Shown here: positions 43,598 through 52,865 of the stretch, piece by piece
How positions within the stretch are numbered: the stretch's first letter is position 1
Layout: each line of letters starts with the position of its first letter
Program-made: the position numbers and the translations under genes
Assembly (NCBI GenBank): GCA_019419505.1
Contig: DXZS01000017.1
Coordinates: 62,001 to 126,000, forward strand
DNA: 64,000 nt
Source of the DNA: Collinsella sp.
GTDB taxonomy: Bacteria; Actinomycetota; Coriobacteriia; Coriobacteriales; Coriobacteriaceae
Direction: 5' to 3'
The notes under the pieces: model-generated
Databases searched by the model: none
The model's input: the letters and a program-made list of their open reading frames with translations, nothing else
Told to the model about the DNA's origin: nothing

Positions 43598-45246
43598 TGA
43601 AGGCGATCTGGCTTGCGTGCTGCGCGTGCGGCGATTACGGGCTGCTACAGCAGGAAGTCGAGGGTCGCGATGTGGGCGCGCAGGTGCTTCGCGTGGGCGA
43701 CCTGGACGGGTTGGTATCCATGGCGCGGGCGTTTCCGTCGCGCCGCGGTGCCGCCATCATCGCGGCGTCTCTGTTCGATGCCGAAGATGTGCGCAAGACT
43801 GTTGCGCGCCTGACGGCCGAAGGCCGCGTGAGTCGCGTGGTCGTGTTGATAGAAGCGCTCGATCCGTCGGATATCGAGGGGTTGTTTCGCGCGGGGGCGA
43901 CCGAGGTCATCGCTGCGCACAGTATATGCGGCAACGGGCGCGCGGGCGAGGGAGCGGTTGATTCCGATCGGCGCATGACGATTGAGCCCGATGCTTTTGT
44001 TGATAGGGAGCCCGGGGCGCCTCGCGCTACAAGAGGCCCGCGTGTTGATGATTATGGAAAAGCGGAAGCCGAGCATGGTCGGCGCCCCCGGAACCCCCTT
44101 GTATGCGATGACGCTGGAGGGCCGGCGCAGCATGCTGGCGACTCCCCGGCTGTAGATATGGGATACGTGCACGGCGTGCATCTGGTGGATGAGCTCGACG
44201 AAGTTGAGGGCTTTGCCGGGTGCGGCGAGTTGTCGCTGATGCAGCATGAGCAGATTGCGCAGAACGAGCTTGCTTCGCAGACCGAACAAGCTGCCATGCC
44301 GGCTTGGACGCAGCGTGTGGTTGCGGCGGAGGAGACGGGGACGCTGGCACCGACGCCCGCACCGCCGCCTCCGATGCCGCCGGCAGACGCTGCCGCTCCG
44401 CAGCGTCGAGCTCCGGTCATCTGCGCCATTTCGGGTTCGGGCGGTTGCGGCAAGTCGACGATCGTTGCCACCATGGCACACACATCGTCGCTGTTGGGCT
44501 TGCGTGCCGCCGTGCTCGACCTGGACCTGATGTTTGGAAACCTTTACGACTTGTTAGGTGTCGATGCTCCGCGCGATATGGCGGCGCTTATCGAGCCATC
44601 GGCGGCGGGCGCGCTCACCGAGCCGGATATCGTAGCCACATCGATGCGCGTGGCGCCGGGCGTTACGCTCTGGGGTCCCGTCGCGGCGCCCGAGCAAGCC
44701 GAGCTCATGGCACGTCCGGTGGAGCTACTGCTTGATGTCCTGCGTCGCGAATCCGACGTGGTCTTTATCGATACCTCGGTCTTTTGGGGCGACGCCGTGG
44801 CGGCTGCGGTGGCGGCGAGCGACCGTTGCCTGGTCGTTGGCGATGCTGCGGTGTCGTCCGCGACATCGGCGTCGCGCGTCATTGAACTGGCAAGTCGAGT
44901 AGGTGTGCCGCGCACGCGTATGAGCGCCGTGTTCAACCGGTTCGGTGCGCGCGGGGCAGACGAGGACGTCGCTATGCGCTTTGAGATTGCCTGTGCGTTG
45001 AGCTCCAAGATTCGTATCGCCGATGGCGGGCAGGATCTCGCCGCGCTCATGGCGTTTGGGCGTGCTGACGAGGCAGTGGGGCAGACCAGCGCTTTTGCGA
45101 CCAGCGTGCGCGAGGCCACGCGCGAGATGCTCGTGGAACTGGGGTGCGCCGTCGGCCCTTGGAGCGATATGGTCGCCGACCGTGCAATGCGCACCGAACG
45201 CCCGCGTATTCGCCTTCCCTGGTCGCACGAGGGTGATCAGCGATGA
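43597..45246 (+). CDS. Tad pilus localisation ATPase TadZ/CpaE-like
   Basis: A 549-residue protein. Residues 1-110 are receiver-like; a long, poorly conserved acidic/proline linker follows (about 115-300, including TPAPPPPMPP). The C-terminus is a MinD/ParA-like ATPase with deviant Walker A SGSGGCGKST and DLDLMFGNLYDLLG as the switch region. CpaE/TadZ proteins place the pilus machine. The first codon overlaps the cpaB stop, and the last four bases overlap cpaF. Confidence 0.85.
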   Translation: MKAIWLACCACGDYGLLQQEVEGRDVGAQVLRVGDLDGLVSMARAFPSRRGAAIIAASLFDAEDVRKTVARLTAEGRVSRVVVLIEALDPSDIEGLFRAGATEVIAAHSICGNGRAGEGAVDSDRRMTIEPDAFVDREPGAPRATRGPRVDDYGKAEAEHGRRPRNPLVCDDAGGPAQHAGDSPAVDMGYVHGVHLVDELDEVEGFAGCGELSLMQHEQIAQNELASQTEQAAMPAWTQRVVAAEETGTLAPTPAPPPPMPPADAAAPQRRAPVICAISGSGGCGKSTIVATMAHTSSLLGLRAAVLDLDLMFGNLYDLLGVDAPRDMAALIEPSAAGALTEPDIVATSMRVAPGVTLWGPVAAPEQAELMARPVELLLDVLRRESDVVFIDTSVFWGDAVAAAVAASDRCLVVGDAAVSSATSASRVIELASRVGVPRTRMSAVFNRFGARGADEDVAMRFEIACALSSKIRIADGGQDLAALMAFGRADEAVGQTSAFATSVREATREMLVELGCAVGPWSDMVADRAMRTERPRIRLPWSHEGDQR

Positions 45247-46571
45247 GCCTGCAAACGAGGATTAAGGCTGCCGGCGCTGCAGCGGCGGTAGCGCCTGTGG
45301 ATGCGGGGCGTCGCCGCGCGGTGAAACGACGCACCAAGCGCGCCGTGATGGACCGTATGGGCTACGACGAAGTGGCGCGTATCAGCGCCTATATCGACCC
45401 GACACTTGCCCGCTCGGAATTGCGTCCTGCGGTGGAGGCGGCGCTCAATGTTGAGGAGCCGACCGATCTCGCGACGCCCGAGCGCGAGACTATCATCGAC
45501 GAGATTTTGGATGACGTGGTGGGCTTGGGGCCGTTGCAGCCGCTCATCGAGGACGACACCGTTACCGAGATCATGATCAACGGCTGCCGCTCGGCTTTCT
45601 TTGAACGCGGCGGCGTCTTGTACCCCATCGAGCATGCGTTTGAGGACGACGAGCAGATCCGTGTGCTTATCGACCGCATTATCTCGCCACTTGGCCGCCG
45701 TATCGACGAGCGCAGCCCCATCGTCAACGCCCGCCTCAAAACGGGTTATCGCGTCAACGCGGTGATTCCGCCTGTGGCGATTGACGGACCGATTCTCACC
45801 ATCCGAAAGTTCTCGGACCGTATCTGCTCGCTGGACGAGCTTGTGGGGCTGGGGTCGCTGCCGCTTTGGTATGCGCAGCTGCTGTCGTGTGCGGTGTCGC
45901 TGCGACAGGACCTGGCGGTTGCGGGAGGCACGGGATCTGGTAAGACCACCCTGCTCAACGCGTTGTCATGTGAGATTTCCACCGGCGAGCGCATCGTGAC
46001 GATCGAGGACTCTGCCGAGCTCAAGTTTGCACATCATCCGCACGTGGTGCGCCTAGAGGCGCGCGAGGCTTCAATTGAGGGTGAGGGCGCGGTGACGATC
46101 CGCGACCTGGTGACTAATGCCCTACGCATGCGCCCCGACCGCATCGTGGTGGGCGAGGTGCGCGGTGCCGAGTGCTGCGACATGTTGCAGGCCATGAACA
46201 CGGGCCACGACGGGTCGCTCACCACACTTCATGCGGGTTCAGAACAGGAGACCGTGGTGCGTCTGACGTTGCTTGCACGTTATGGCATCGATCTGCCGAG
46301 CGAGCTCATCGAGGAGCAGATTGCCATGGCGCTCGACGGCATCGTGATGTCCGAGCGCCACGCCGATGGCAGGCGTTTCGTCTCCTCGTATTCGGGGGTG
46401 CGACGCGCCGCATCGGGCGGCGTAGAGCTCGAGCGCTATGTGACGTTCGATGCCGCCGAGCGCACCTGGACGCTTGACCGCGAGCCGCCGTTTATCGCAG
46501 AAGGCCTGCGGTCGGGGACGCTCACACAAGAGGAGGTGGACGAATGGAGATCACTGTGCCCCTCGTCGTAG
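45243..46571 (+). CDS. Tad secretion ATPase CpaF/TadA
   Basis: A 442-residue hexameric secretion ATPase that powers pilus assembly. It has Walker A GGTGSGKTTLLNAL, the Asp box TIEDSAELKF, Walker B VVGEVRGAE and the His box GHDGSLTTLHAG. The N-terminal domain carries ITEIMINGC-like VTEIMINGCRS, a CpaF hallmark. The ATGA overlap with tadZ and a 28-bp overlap with tadB indicate translational coupling. Confidence 0.95.
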   Translation: MSLQTRIKAAGAAAAVAPVDAGRRRAVKRRTKRAVMDRMGYDEVARISAYIDPTLARSELRPAVEAALNVEEPTDLATPERETIIDEILDDVVGLGPLQPLIEDDTVTEIMINGCRSAFFERGGVLYPIEHAFEDDEQIRVLIDRIISPLGRRIDERSPIVNARLKTGYRVNAVIPPVAIDGPILTIRKFSDRICSLDELVGLGSLPLWYAQLLSCAVSLRQDLAVAGGTGSGKTTLLNALSCEISTGERIVTIEDSAELKFAHHPHVVRLEAREASIEGEGAVTIRDLVTNALRMRPDRIVVGEVRGAECCDMLQAMNTGHDGSLTTLHAGSEQETVVRLTLLARYGIDLPSELIEEQIAMALDGIVMSERHADGRRFVSSYSGVRRAASGGVELERYVTFDAAERTWTLDREPPFIAEGLRSGTLTQEEVDEWRSLCPSS

Positions 46572-47470
46572 GGGGCTTGGCAGGGCTTTCTGTCGCGACG
46601 GCGTGCGGGGCGGAACCTCGTGTGCCGCAGGTACCGCCGGCGGAGCTGGCACGTCAGGCGCTCGAGACGGTGGCAGAGAAGTTGCCGCGTGAGCTGGTGG
46701 AAAACGATCTGCTGAAAAAGATCGCCCGTTCGTGGGCATCGCTGGCTCCGGCGCATCGCCTTGGCCTCGTGATCGAAGATGCTTCGGGACGTTTGGCGTT
46801 TCTGCTGCTATCGAGCGGTGTCTGCTGCGTTTTACTAACGATGGTGTCGTTATCGCCCCTCGGATTTGCCTTGGGACTTGTTGCTCCGTTTGCCGTTGGT
46901 GCCGCTCGGGATGGCTTTGAGAGCCGGCGCGAGCAACACGATGCAGAAGAGGCAATGCCCGAGGCGTTTACCGCACTTTCCATGTCGCTTGCCTCGGGAC
47001 ATTCGCTGGCCCAGGGCATGCGCTTTGTGGGCGCTCATGCGCAAGAGCCAGTGCATACCGAGTTTTTGCGGGTGGCGGCGGCGATCGATTGCGGCATCTC
47101 GGCGACCGACGCGCTCGATGACTTGCTCGTGCGCATCGACGCCCCCGGTCTTTCGCTTGTGACCTTGGCGCTTAAGGTGTCTCAGCGCACCGGCGCTCCG
47201 CTTGCCGGCTTACTGTCCGAGGCGTCGAGCATGGTGGGGGAGCGCATTGAGCTCAAGCGCCGCCTGGATGTTAAGACGTCGCAGGCTCGCATGTCTGCGC
47301 ATATGGTCGCGGCGATGCCGGCGGGCATGTGCGCGGTGTTGGCGCTGCTTTCGGCAGATTTTCGTCGCGGTCTTGCGACGCCTGCAGGCGCGGGCGCTGT
47401 GGTGCTGGGTCTTGCCCTCAACGCCGTTGCCCTGGTGGTTATCCGGCGCATTATGCGGGTGGAGCTATGA
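46544..47470 (+). CDS. Tad inner-membrane platform protein TadB
   Basis: A 308-residue type II secretion F-domain protein. The membrane helices sit near the N-terminus (about 80-115) and C-terminus (about 245-305). The cytoplasmic T2SSF core carries AMPEAFTALSMSLASGHSLAQGM and RTGAPLAGLLSEAS. With TadC it forms the membrane platform. GAGGAGG precedes the ATG inside the cpaF end. Confidence 0.88.
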   Translation: MEITVPLVVGGLAGLSVATACGAEPRVPQVPPAELARQALETVAEKLPRELVENDLLKKIARSWASLAPAHRLGLVIEDASGRLAFLLLSSGVCCVLLTMVSLSPLGFALGLVAPFAVGAARDGFESRREQHDAEEAMPEAFTALSMSLASGHSLAQGMRFVGAHAQEPVHTEFLRVAAAIDCGISATDALDDLLVRIDAPGLSLVTLALKVSQRTGAPLAGLLSEASSMVGERIELKRRLDVKTSQARMSAHMVAAMPAGMCAVLALLSADFRRGLATPAGAGAVVLGLALNAVALVVIRRIMRVEL

Positions 47471-48108
47471 GCGCCCCGGTTGCAGTTGCGGCTTGCCTGT
47501 GCGCCCTGAGCGTATTTGTCGCGACGGGTTTGGATCGGGCGGATGCACGCAAGATCGCAGGGGCCTGCAAGCGCGAGGCGGTGCTGGTCGCTGCCGCGGG
47601 TCGCTCGGTGGTCGATGCTCTGATCGCGCGAGTGAAGGGCGCGGTTGGAGCGGGCGGCCCGGCGCGAGTGTCGCTCGGCGAAGTGTCCGAGATGATCGAT
47701 GTTGTTCGCTTGGGTCTTTCGGCCGGTCTTTCGTTTGATGCGGCGCTTGAGATTTTCTGCGCCAACCGCCGGTCAGTGCTGGCTCTTCGCCTTGAGCGAG
47801 CCTGCATGGCGTGGCAGGTGGGCGTGGGCACGCGTGAGGACGAGTTGTTGGCCGCCGCGCGCGACTTGGACGTGCGAGCGCTCGAGACCTTTGCCATCAC
47901 GGTGGGGCAGGCGCTCGCCCTGGGTGCCCCACTTGCCGAGACGCTGGCCGCTCAAAGTCGCGAGATCCGTGCGGCTCATCGCGCCGCGGTCGAGCGCGAG
48001 ATCGAGCGTGCGCCCGTCAAGCTGCTGATTCCCACCGGCACGCTCATCTTGCCGGCGTTGCTTCTGTCCATATTGGGCCCGCTGCTGGGAGCAGGCGGGA
48101 TGATGTAG
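47467..48108 (+). CDS. Tad inner-membrane platform protein TadC
   Basis: The second T2SSF-domain platform protein, 213 residues. It has EMIDVVRLGLSAGLSFDAALEIF, AITVGQALALGAPLAETLAAQS, and a C-terminal helix PTGTLILPALLLSILGPLL. The ATGA overlap with tadB fixes the start. It is shorter than many TadC proteins because the N-terminal helix is abbreviated. Confidence 0.87.
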   Translation: MSAPVAVAACLCALSVFVATGLDRADARKIAGACKREAVLVAAAGRSVVDALIARVKGAVGAGGPARVSLGEVSEMIDVVRLGLSAGLSFDAALEIFCANRRSVLALRLERACMAWQVGVGTREDELLAAARDLDVRALETFAITVGQALALGAPLAETLAAQSREIRAAHRAAVEREIERAPVKLLIPTGTLILPALLLSILGPLLGAGGMM

Positions 48109-48118
48109 GGAGGAATAC

Positions 48119-48352
48119 ATGAACACGATGACTGACGCTGCTGGCAAGGTCCAGGGCTGGGCGTTTTGCCGGGCGGCACATGTTCGTCAGTGCGCCAAGG
48201 AGCTATTGCAGGAGGAGAGCGCACAGGGTACCACCGAGTATGCCATCTTGGTCGGCGTGCTCGTGGTGATCGCGATTATCGCCATCGTCGCATTTAAGGG
48301 CAAGGTCCAAGATCTATGGAACGCTATCAGCGAGGGCATCAACAGCCTGTAG
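48119..48352 (+). CDS. Flp-type major pilin
   Basis: A 77-residue prepilin. A basic leader of 35 residues is followed by SA-QGTTEYAILVGVLVVIAIIAIVAF. Glu40 and Tyr41 are the Flp E5-Y6 pair if cleavage occurs between A35 and Q36. The common Gly(-1) of Flp prepilins is replaced by Ala. The mature protein would be about 42 residues with a short GKVQDLWNAISEGINSL tail (cited as the C-terminus). AGGGAGG lies upstream. It is the main structural subunit of the pilus. Confidence 0.9.
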   Translation: MNTMTDAAGKVQGWAFCRAAHVRQCAKELLQEESAQGTTEYAILVGVLVVIAIIAIVAFKGKVQDLWNAISEGINSL

Positions 48353-48879
48353 AGGGCGAGCGCCCCATCGGGGTACTGCTGGTGTTTGCTTGCCTGGTCG
48401 TGGCGATAGCGGCGGTGCTTTGGGGGCTTAACGCCGCGCGGCAGCAGCGTCCTGGGGCCGCCTCCGATTCGGGCTCAGATTCGGCGGTGGCGTCTCAAAA
48501 AGATGAGACGCGAGATGCGGACGATTCGGATGTCGCTGTCACGGCGCAAACCTTTCTGCGGACGCTCGACAAGCGGTCTGCCACTGCGACGGATTCGCCT
48601 GAGGGCAACGCGATTGCGGTCCGGCTTGCATGGTCCGAGGACCGACCGATGACCGAAGCGGCGGCGGATATGCTGCGTGCCTATCGCGAGGTACCCACGG
48701 CGCAACTTGCTCTGAGCGGCTATCTCGACATCAAGGGAAACGTGTGGGGTGCCATCGTGCGCGACGGACGCGGCTGGGTCGATATGGTGACAATTGCCGC
48801 GGATGCTGGCGATGCTTCGTGTCGTCTGCGCGCCGTGCGCCTGAGCCCGCAGGCAACGGACTCAAAGGAGGGATCGTGA
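48316..48879 (+). CDS. Hypothetical membrane-anchored protein in the tad operon
   Basis: A 187-residue protein with one membrane helix at about 19-38 (GVLLVFACLVVAIAAVLWGL), a Ser/Asp/Gln-rich linker and a globular domain from about residue 75. No family was recognised. Its ATG lies inside the pilin gene (37-bp overlap in another frame) with only a weak AAGG site, so a later start is possible. The location suggests an outer or platform accessory to the pilus. Confidence 0.65.
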   Translation: MERYQRGHQQPVEGERPIGVLLVFACLVVAIAAVLWGLNAARQQRPGAASDSGSDSAVASQKDETRDADDSDVAVTAQTFLRTLDKRSATATDSPEGNAIAVRLAWSEDRPMTEAAADMLRAYREVPTAQLALSGYLDIKGNVWGAIVRDGRGWVDMVTIAADAGDASCRLRAVRLSPQATDSKEGS

Positions 48880-48880
48880 A

Positions 48881-49099
48881 ATGCATGATGTCCTGTGTGA
48901 GGAATCTGCCCAGGCGACGGTCGAATACGCCATCGTCACGGTGGCGCTGTTATCGATCGTGCTGGCGATCGCGGGACTTTGGCGTGCCGGCACCGATGGG
49001 CGCTTGGCGGCGCTGGTTGAGCGGGCGGCATCCCATGGCGTTGCCTCGACGTCGGTTATCGACGCCGCTGCGGCCGCTAAGGACATCGCGTTGTATTGA
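48881..49099 (+). CDS. Flp/TadE-type small pilin-like protein
   Basis: A 72-residue protein: a short leader, then A-QATVEYAIVTVALLSIVLAIAGLW, a type IV-like prepilin helix with Glu five residues after the presumed A/Q cleavage site. A small polar tail follows. AGGAGGG precedes the ATG. It is likely a minor pilin. Its stop overlaps the next reading frame. Confidence 0.8.
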   Translation: MHDVLCEESAQATVEYAIVTVALLSIVLAIAGLWRAGTDGRLAALVERAASHGVASTSVIDAAAAAKDIALY

Positions 49100-49571
49100 T
49101 GCCGCGCGCGAGGACCGGGCGCAGTCTACGGTCGAGGCCGCTTTTTTGCTGCCGACGTTTCTGGCACTCATCCTTCTCGCGCTGCAACCGGTGTGCCTGC
49201 TCTATACGCGCGCGGTCATGGAGTCTGCCGCCGCCGAGACCGCGCGGCTCATGACCACGACGACGGCGGAGGACGACGATCTTAAGGAGTTCACCCGCCG
49301 CCGACTTGCCGCAGTGCCCAACGTTTCGATCTTTCATGCCGGCGGGCCGTTGTCGTGGGATATCGAGCTTGGCCGGGCCGGTGCGGGTGGCGTCTCGTCC
49401 GTGTCCGTTTCCGGCGAGGTCAAGCCGTTGCCTGTGATCGGTGCGTTTGCGCAGGCTATGGGTGGTACCGCCGAGGGCGGCTACGTTGAGCTCAAAGTCG
49501 ATGTCTCGTATCAATCGCGTCCCGAATGGCTGGAGGGAGATTATGATTCGTGGATTGCTGCATGGGATTAG
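49035..49571 (+). CDS. TadE-like minor pilin
   Basis: A protein of 178 residues from the in-frame ATG at 49035. The pilin-like segment begins RAQSTVEAAFLLPTFLALI, with the same A-Q-x-T-V-E motif, and a TadE-type soluble domain follows. The first in-frame ATG overlaps the previous gene by 65 bp and has no clear ribosome site. An alternative is initiation at a non-ATG codon (ATT 49095) at the previous stop. The coding body is secure; the start is not. Confidence 0.75.
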   Translation: MALPRRRLSTPLRPLRTSRCIDAAREDRAQSTVEAAFLLPTFLALILLALQPVCLLYTRAVMESAAAETARLMTTTTAEDDDLKEFTRRRLAAVPNVSIFHAGGPLSWDIELGRAGAGGVSSVSVSGEVKPLPVIGAFAQAMGGTAEGGYVELKVDVSYQSRPEWLEGDYDSWIAAWD

Positions 49572-51708
49572 GCGCTGCCTGTTGCGGGTGACGCAAGGGT
49601 TTGCGGCCCGCCGTCGACCAGGCGCTCTCCGCAAACGAGGCGGCTTTATGGGTCGAGCCGGTATCGACCTGTTTATCGAAGACGGTGCCTACACCACGCT
49701 CTCCTCTGCGGTGGTCATCTTGGTGGTGCTCACGCTGCTGTTTTCGTCGACGGCGGCGATATGGAGCATGTCGCGTGCCGGGGATACCCAGGTGGCGGCT
49801 GATAGCGGCGCGCTGGCGGGTGCCAACGTAGTGTCGTCCTATCACACGGCTGCCACGGTGGTTGATGCGAGCATCTTGAGTCTGGGGCTGGCGGGGTTTG
49901 CCACGATCGGGACGGGCCTGGTCGCCATCCTCATCCCGGGTGCCGAGCCGGTTGCCGGCAATATGGTCGACACCGGGATTGAGATCATTAAAACGCGCAA
50001 CAAGTTTGCCAAAAGCGCATCGGAAGGCTTACAGAAAATCGAGACGGCCCTGCCGTATCTGATCGCCGCGCGTGCCACGCAGGCGGTGTCGGCGCAGGAT
50101 ACCGATAGTGTGACCTATACCGGTACGGCGCTTGCCGTGCCCAGGACATCCGAGTCTGACTTCGCTGCGCTCAAAGGATCAGAGATCTCGACCGATACCA
50201 TTAAAGACACATCAGATGATTTAGAGGGTGCGGCCGAGGAGCTGCGGAAGGCTTCTGAGGACACGGCGAAGGCTAAAGAGCGTGCTTGGCTGGTGGATTG
50301 TGGTGGGTCTGACAAGGGCTCGGTCGGCAGCTGTTCTTGCATGTGGGAGCGTGCGAAAAGCCTAACGGATCTCTCCAGTGTTCAAAATCCGCATTACTCA
50401 TCGAGCGTTACGTGGGAGCCCCAAGTTGCCCTTGATCGCGCGAAGGACTACTACCATTGGCGTCTGACAAATGAGAAGCCCCACGGCTCGAGTGTCGAGA
50501 TGAAGGCAGAGTCTGCGGCGCGTAAGGCGTTTTATACCTATGCGAGCGCGGAGGTCGATCGGGCACATATAACCGAGAACGGAGACAGGGTCTCCTCCTA
50601 TATTCCGCTGCTGCCGCGCAACTCTGATGAGGTTCGGGCGACGGAACTCTATACCGATGCGGTGTGGCCGACTAGCGTGAACGATGACAAGGCGTATCTG
50701 CATTACGGGACGACCTGCCCTAACTATAAGAAAGGGGCGCCGAGCGGATTTGCTTCGGTTGCCGATTACGATGGACAGGATAAATGCAGCAAATGCCATT
50801 TTGGCGTTTTGTCGCTTGGTGCCGTTGCGGCGCCTTCAACCTCTATCGAAAACGGCTTCGAGTATCACTTTGACAAGTTTAAAGACGCCCTGGAGGACTA
50901 CGTCGACTGTCGCAACAAGGAGCTCGAGCTCGAGCGTCAGACCGAGGACGAAGCCGACCGTGCGGGCAATGCGTTTGACCAGGCCATTAAAGCGCTTTCG
51001 GGCGAGCGTCCGCGTATCGCTCCGCCCGGTCGCAACGGCGTGGTTGCCTTTGCGGTTTCGGGTGCCATCTCGAGCCCCGATGAACTCAACTCTTCGTTTA
51101 ACACGGCAGTCAGGCTTGGCGATCGCGGTGCCATCTCTGCCGCGGTGCTGGCGCCCGATGAGGCGACGGCGCAAAACAACGTGCTTTCGCGATTTTTCTC
51201 GACATTGAAGGAACGCTCGGGCGGCGTTGCCGGTGTGCTCGACGGCGTCATGGATGTTTGGGGACGGCTGCTTGTGGGATACGGTGATATCCAAGGTTCG
51301 GCCGACGAACTTATGGGCGAGATGATTAAAGGCCTAGGAGGGGGCAGCGGCGCGTTGGGCTCCATCGCATCGTGGCTCGGCGATACCGTTTCGGCGTCCG
51401 TGGCGGCGCTGGGTCTGGAACCGTGCGACTTGCGCCTGCGAAAGCCGGTGCTGACCGATTCCGCCAACGTCATTAAGAGTCCGGGGTCTGACATTGCTGG
51501 TTTCTCTCAAGCGCAAGACAAGCTGCGAAGTATTCCGTTGGGCGTGACCGATCCCAAGGCGCTTTGCGAGGCGTTGGAATATCAAGTCGAACGCACCATT
51601 AGCGGCACGGTGTTCACGCTTGCGGAGATTCCTCTGCCCGGCGGCAGCTCCATCCCGCTCACCGTCGATGTCGCCACGCTGGTTGGCGCTCTGGGCGGTG
51701 GGTCGTAA
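49543..51708 (+). CDS. Large TadG-like protein of the pilus operon
   Basis: A 721-residue protein. A hydrophobic helix at about 45-70 (LSSAVVILVVLTLLFSSTAAIW) is followed by DTQVAADSGALAGA, the TadG/pilus-assembly signature. Long soluble segments have two cysteine clusters (CGGSDKGSVGSCSC and CSKCHFG) and coiled-coil parts. It lies beside other TadE/TadG genes and is probably surface-exposed. The start at 49543 follows TGGAGGGAG and overlaps the previous gene by 29 bp. Confidence 0.78.
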   Translation: MIRGLLHGIRRCLLRVTQGFAARRRPGALRKRGGFMGRAGIDLFIEDGAYTTLSSAVVILVVLTLLFSSTAAIWSMSRAGDTQVAADSGALAGANVVSSYHTAATVVDASILSLGLAGFATIGTGLVAILIPGAEPVAGNMVDTGIEIIKTRNKFAKSASEGLQKIETALPYLIAARATQAVSAQDTDSVTYTGTALAVPRTSESDFAALKGSEISTDTIKDTSDDLEGAAEELRKASEDTAKAKERAWLVDCGGSDKGSVGSCSCMWERAKSLTDLSSVQNPHYSSSVTWEPQVALDRAKDYYHWRLTNEKPHGSSVEMKAESAARKAFYTYASAEVDRAHITENGDRVSSYIPLLPRNSDEVRATELYTDAVWPTSVNDDKAYLHYGTTCPNYKKGAPSGFASVADYDGQDKCSKCHFGVLSLGAVAAPSTSIENGFEYHFDKFKDALEDYVDCRNKELELERQTEDEADRAGNAFDQAIKALSGERPRIAPPGRNGVVAFAVSGAISSPDELNSSFNTAVRLGDRGAISAAVLAPDEATAQNNVLSRFFSTLKERSGGVAGVLDGVMDVWGRLLVGYGDIQGSADELMGEMIKGLGGGSGALGSIASWLGDTVSASVAALGLEPCDLRLRKPVLTDSANVIKSPGSDIAGFSQAQDKLRSIPLGVTDPKALCEALEYQVERTISGTVFTLAEIPLPGGSSIPLTVDVATLVGALGGGS

Positions 51709-52184
51709 TGAGTATCCGCATGCGTCTGCGCGAGGAGCGCGCCCAGGCGACGGTGGAGATGGCAGTGGTTACGCCCGTTTTGCTGGTGCTGGCACTCATC
51801 GTGTACAACGTCATGATCTTTGCCAGCGCTGTCGCGCGCTTCGACCGCGTGGTGCCCGACATCGTGTTGGCGCACGCCGTGGCGTCGGAGGGGGAGGGCG
51901 ACGAAAGCTCTGCCGATGCCTTGGCGACGGTTCAGACCCAAATTCTGAATGCCATGGAAGGCTATGACTTGCAGATCGAAGTGTCGAGCGAGCAAGGCGC
52001 GGAGGCATCGGATGGTGGCCTGCTCTCTCTATCCGGTACGTTTAGGACCTACACCTGCACCATGCACTATGAGCCGTGGCCGACTTCTCTCAGCATCGCT
52101 GGCGTTCCGCTGGGGGCGCCGACAACGTTGTCGCACGAGCGCGCGGTGACGGTCGATCCATGGCGTCCGGGGGTGGTCATGTGA
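51708..52184 (+). CDS. TadE-like minor pilin
   Basis: A 158-residue protein. After a short basic leader comes RAQATVEMAVVTPVLLVLAL, again the A-Q-x-T-V-E motif with Glu at +5, then a soluble TadE-type domain. Its first base is the last base of the previous stop (TAATG), so translation is coupled. Confidence 0.8.
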   Translation: MSIRMRLREERAQATVEMAVVTPVLLVLALIVYNVMIFASAVARFDRVVPDIVLAHAVASEGEGDESSADALATVQTQILNAMEGYDLQIEVSSEQGAEASDGGLLSLSGTFRTYTCTMHYEPWPTSLSIAGVPLGAPTTLSHERAVTVDPWRPGVVM

Positions 52185-52540
52185 CCGCGGTTTCGTCCTA
52201 CATCGCCTACGCACGGGCACTCAATAGGCTGGGTTGGACGCCGGCGGAGTTTGTGGTGGCGGAGTCGTTTGCCGTGCGCCTGCGCGGCATGCTGGGACGG
52301 TGTCCGGTTGCCGCCAACGGTCTGCCGCTCGTCATGGCGTTTCCACGCTGCTCTTCGGTCCATACGTGTTTTATGGCCTATCCCATCGACATCGCCTTCA
52401 TCGATCGCGACGGCAATATCCTCGCGCGCTACGAAAGCGTTCGTCCTTGGCGCACGTGCTCCTGCCCCGGCGCCTGGGCCGTACTAGAGCGTCCTTCAAT
52501 CATTGTTTCGATCCCTGCTCTCCAACGCGTGCCGGCTTAA
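52181..52540 (+). CDS. DUF192 family protein
   Basis: A 119-residue protein matching DUF192: a short N-terminus, then FAVRLRGMLGR, the central SSVHTCFMAYPIDIAFIDRDGNI and CSCPGAWAVLER. DUF192 proteins are small, often secreted or attached to pilus/tad loci in actinobacteria, and their function is unresolved. The start is GTG at 52181, overlapping the previous stop. It is the last gene of the operon; no clear terminator follows. Confidence 0.78.
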   Translation: MTAVSSYIAYARALNRLGWTPAEFVVAESFAVRLRGMLGRCPVAANGLPLVMAFPRCSSVHTCFMAYPIDIAFIDRDGNILARYESVRPWRTCSCPGAWAVLERPSIIVSIPALQRVPA

Positions 52541-52598
52541 GAATTGGCGACAGCGGACTTTCGTCATACGAAATTGGGTAAGATGGAGGAGAAGATGC

Positions 52599-52865
52599 AT
52601 GGATGTTGAGATCCATCCCAACGCTAAAAAGCACCTGACGGAAAAGCAGGTGCTAAGCGCTTGGCTTGCGGTTACTGAGTGCATTCGTCGCGAGGCGAAG
52701 GACGAGCCGCCGAGATGGCTTGCGATTGGATGGCTCCCAGACGGACGAAGCGTGGAGCTTGTCGCGGTCGAGCTTGTCCGTGGGTGGCTTATCATTCATG
52801 CCTTGTCTCCAGTCCAGAAGAAATTTTGGCAGGAGATTGAACAGGCTCGGCAAAGGGGTCGATGA
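52599..52865 (+). CDS. Putative toxin of a type II toxin-antitoxin pair
   Basis: An 88-residue basic, compact protein (MDVEIHPNAKKHLTEKQVL ... ELVRGWLIIHALSPVQKKFW as landmarks). The strand-rich middle and HALSP end resemble RelE/BrnT-like mRNA interferases, but the match is loose. GGAGGAG precedes the ATG. Its stop overlaps the start of an RHH-type gene (ATGA), the usual toxin-first layout. I do not assign a family. Confidence 0.6.
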   Translation: MDVEIHPNAKKHLTEKQVLSAWLAVTECIRREAKDEPPRWLAIGWLPDGRSVELVAVELVRGWLIIHALSPVQKKFWQEIEQARQRGR

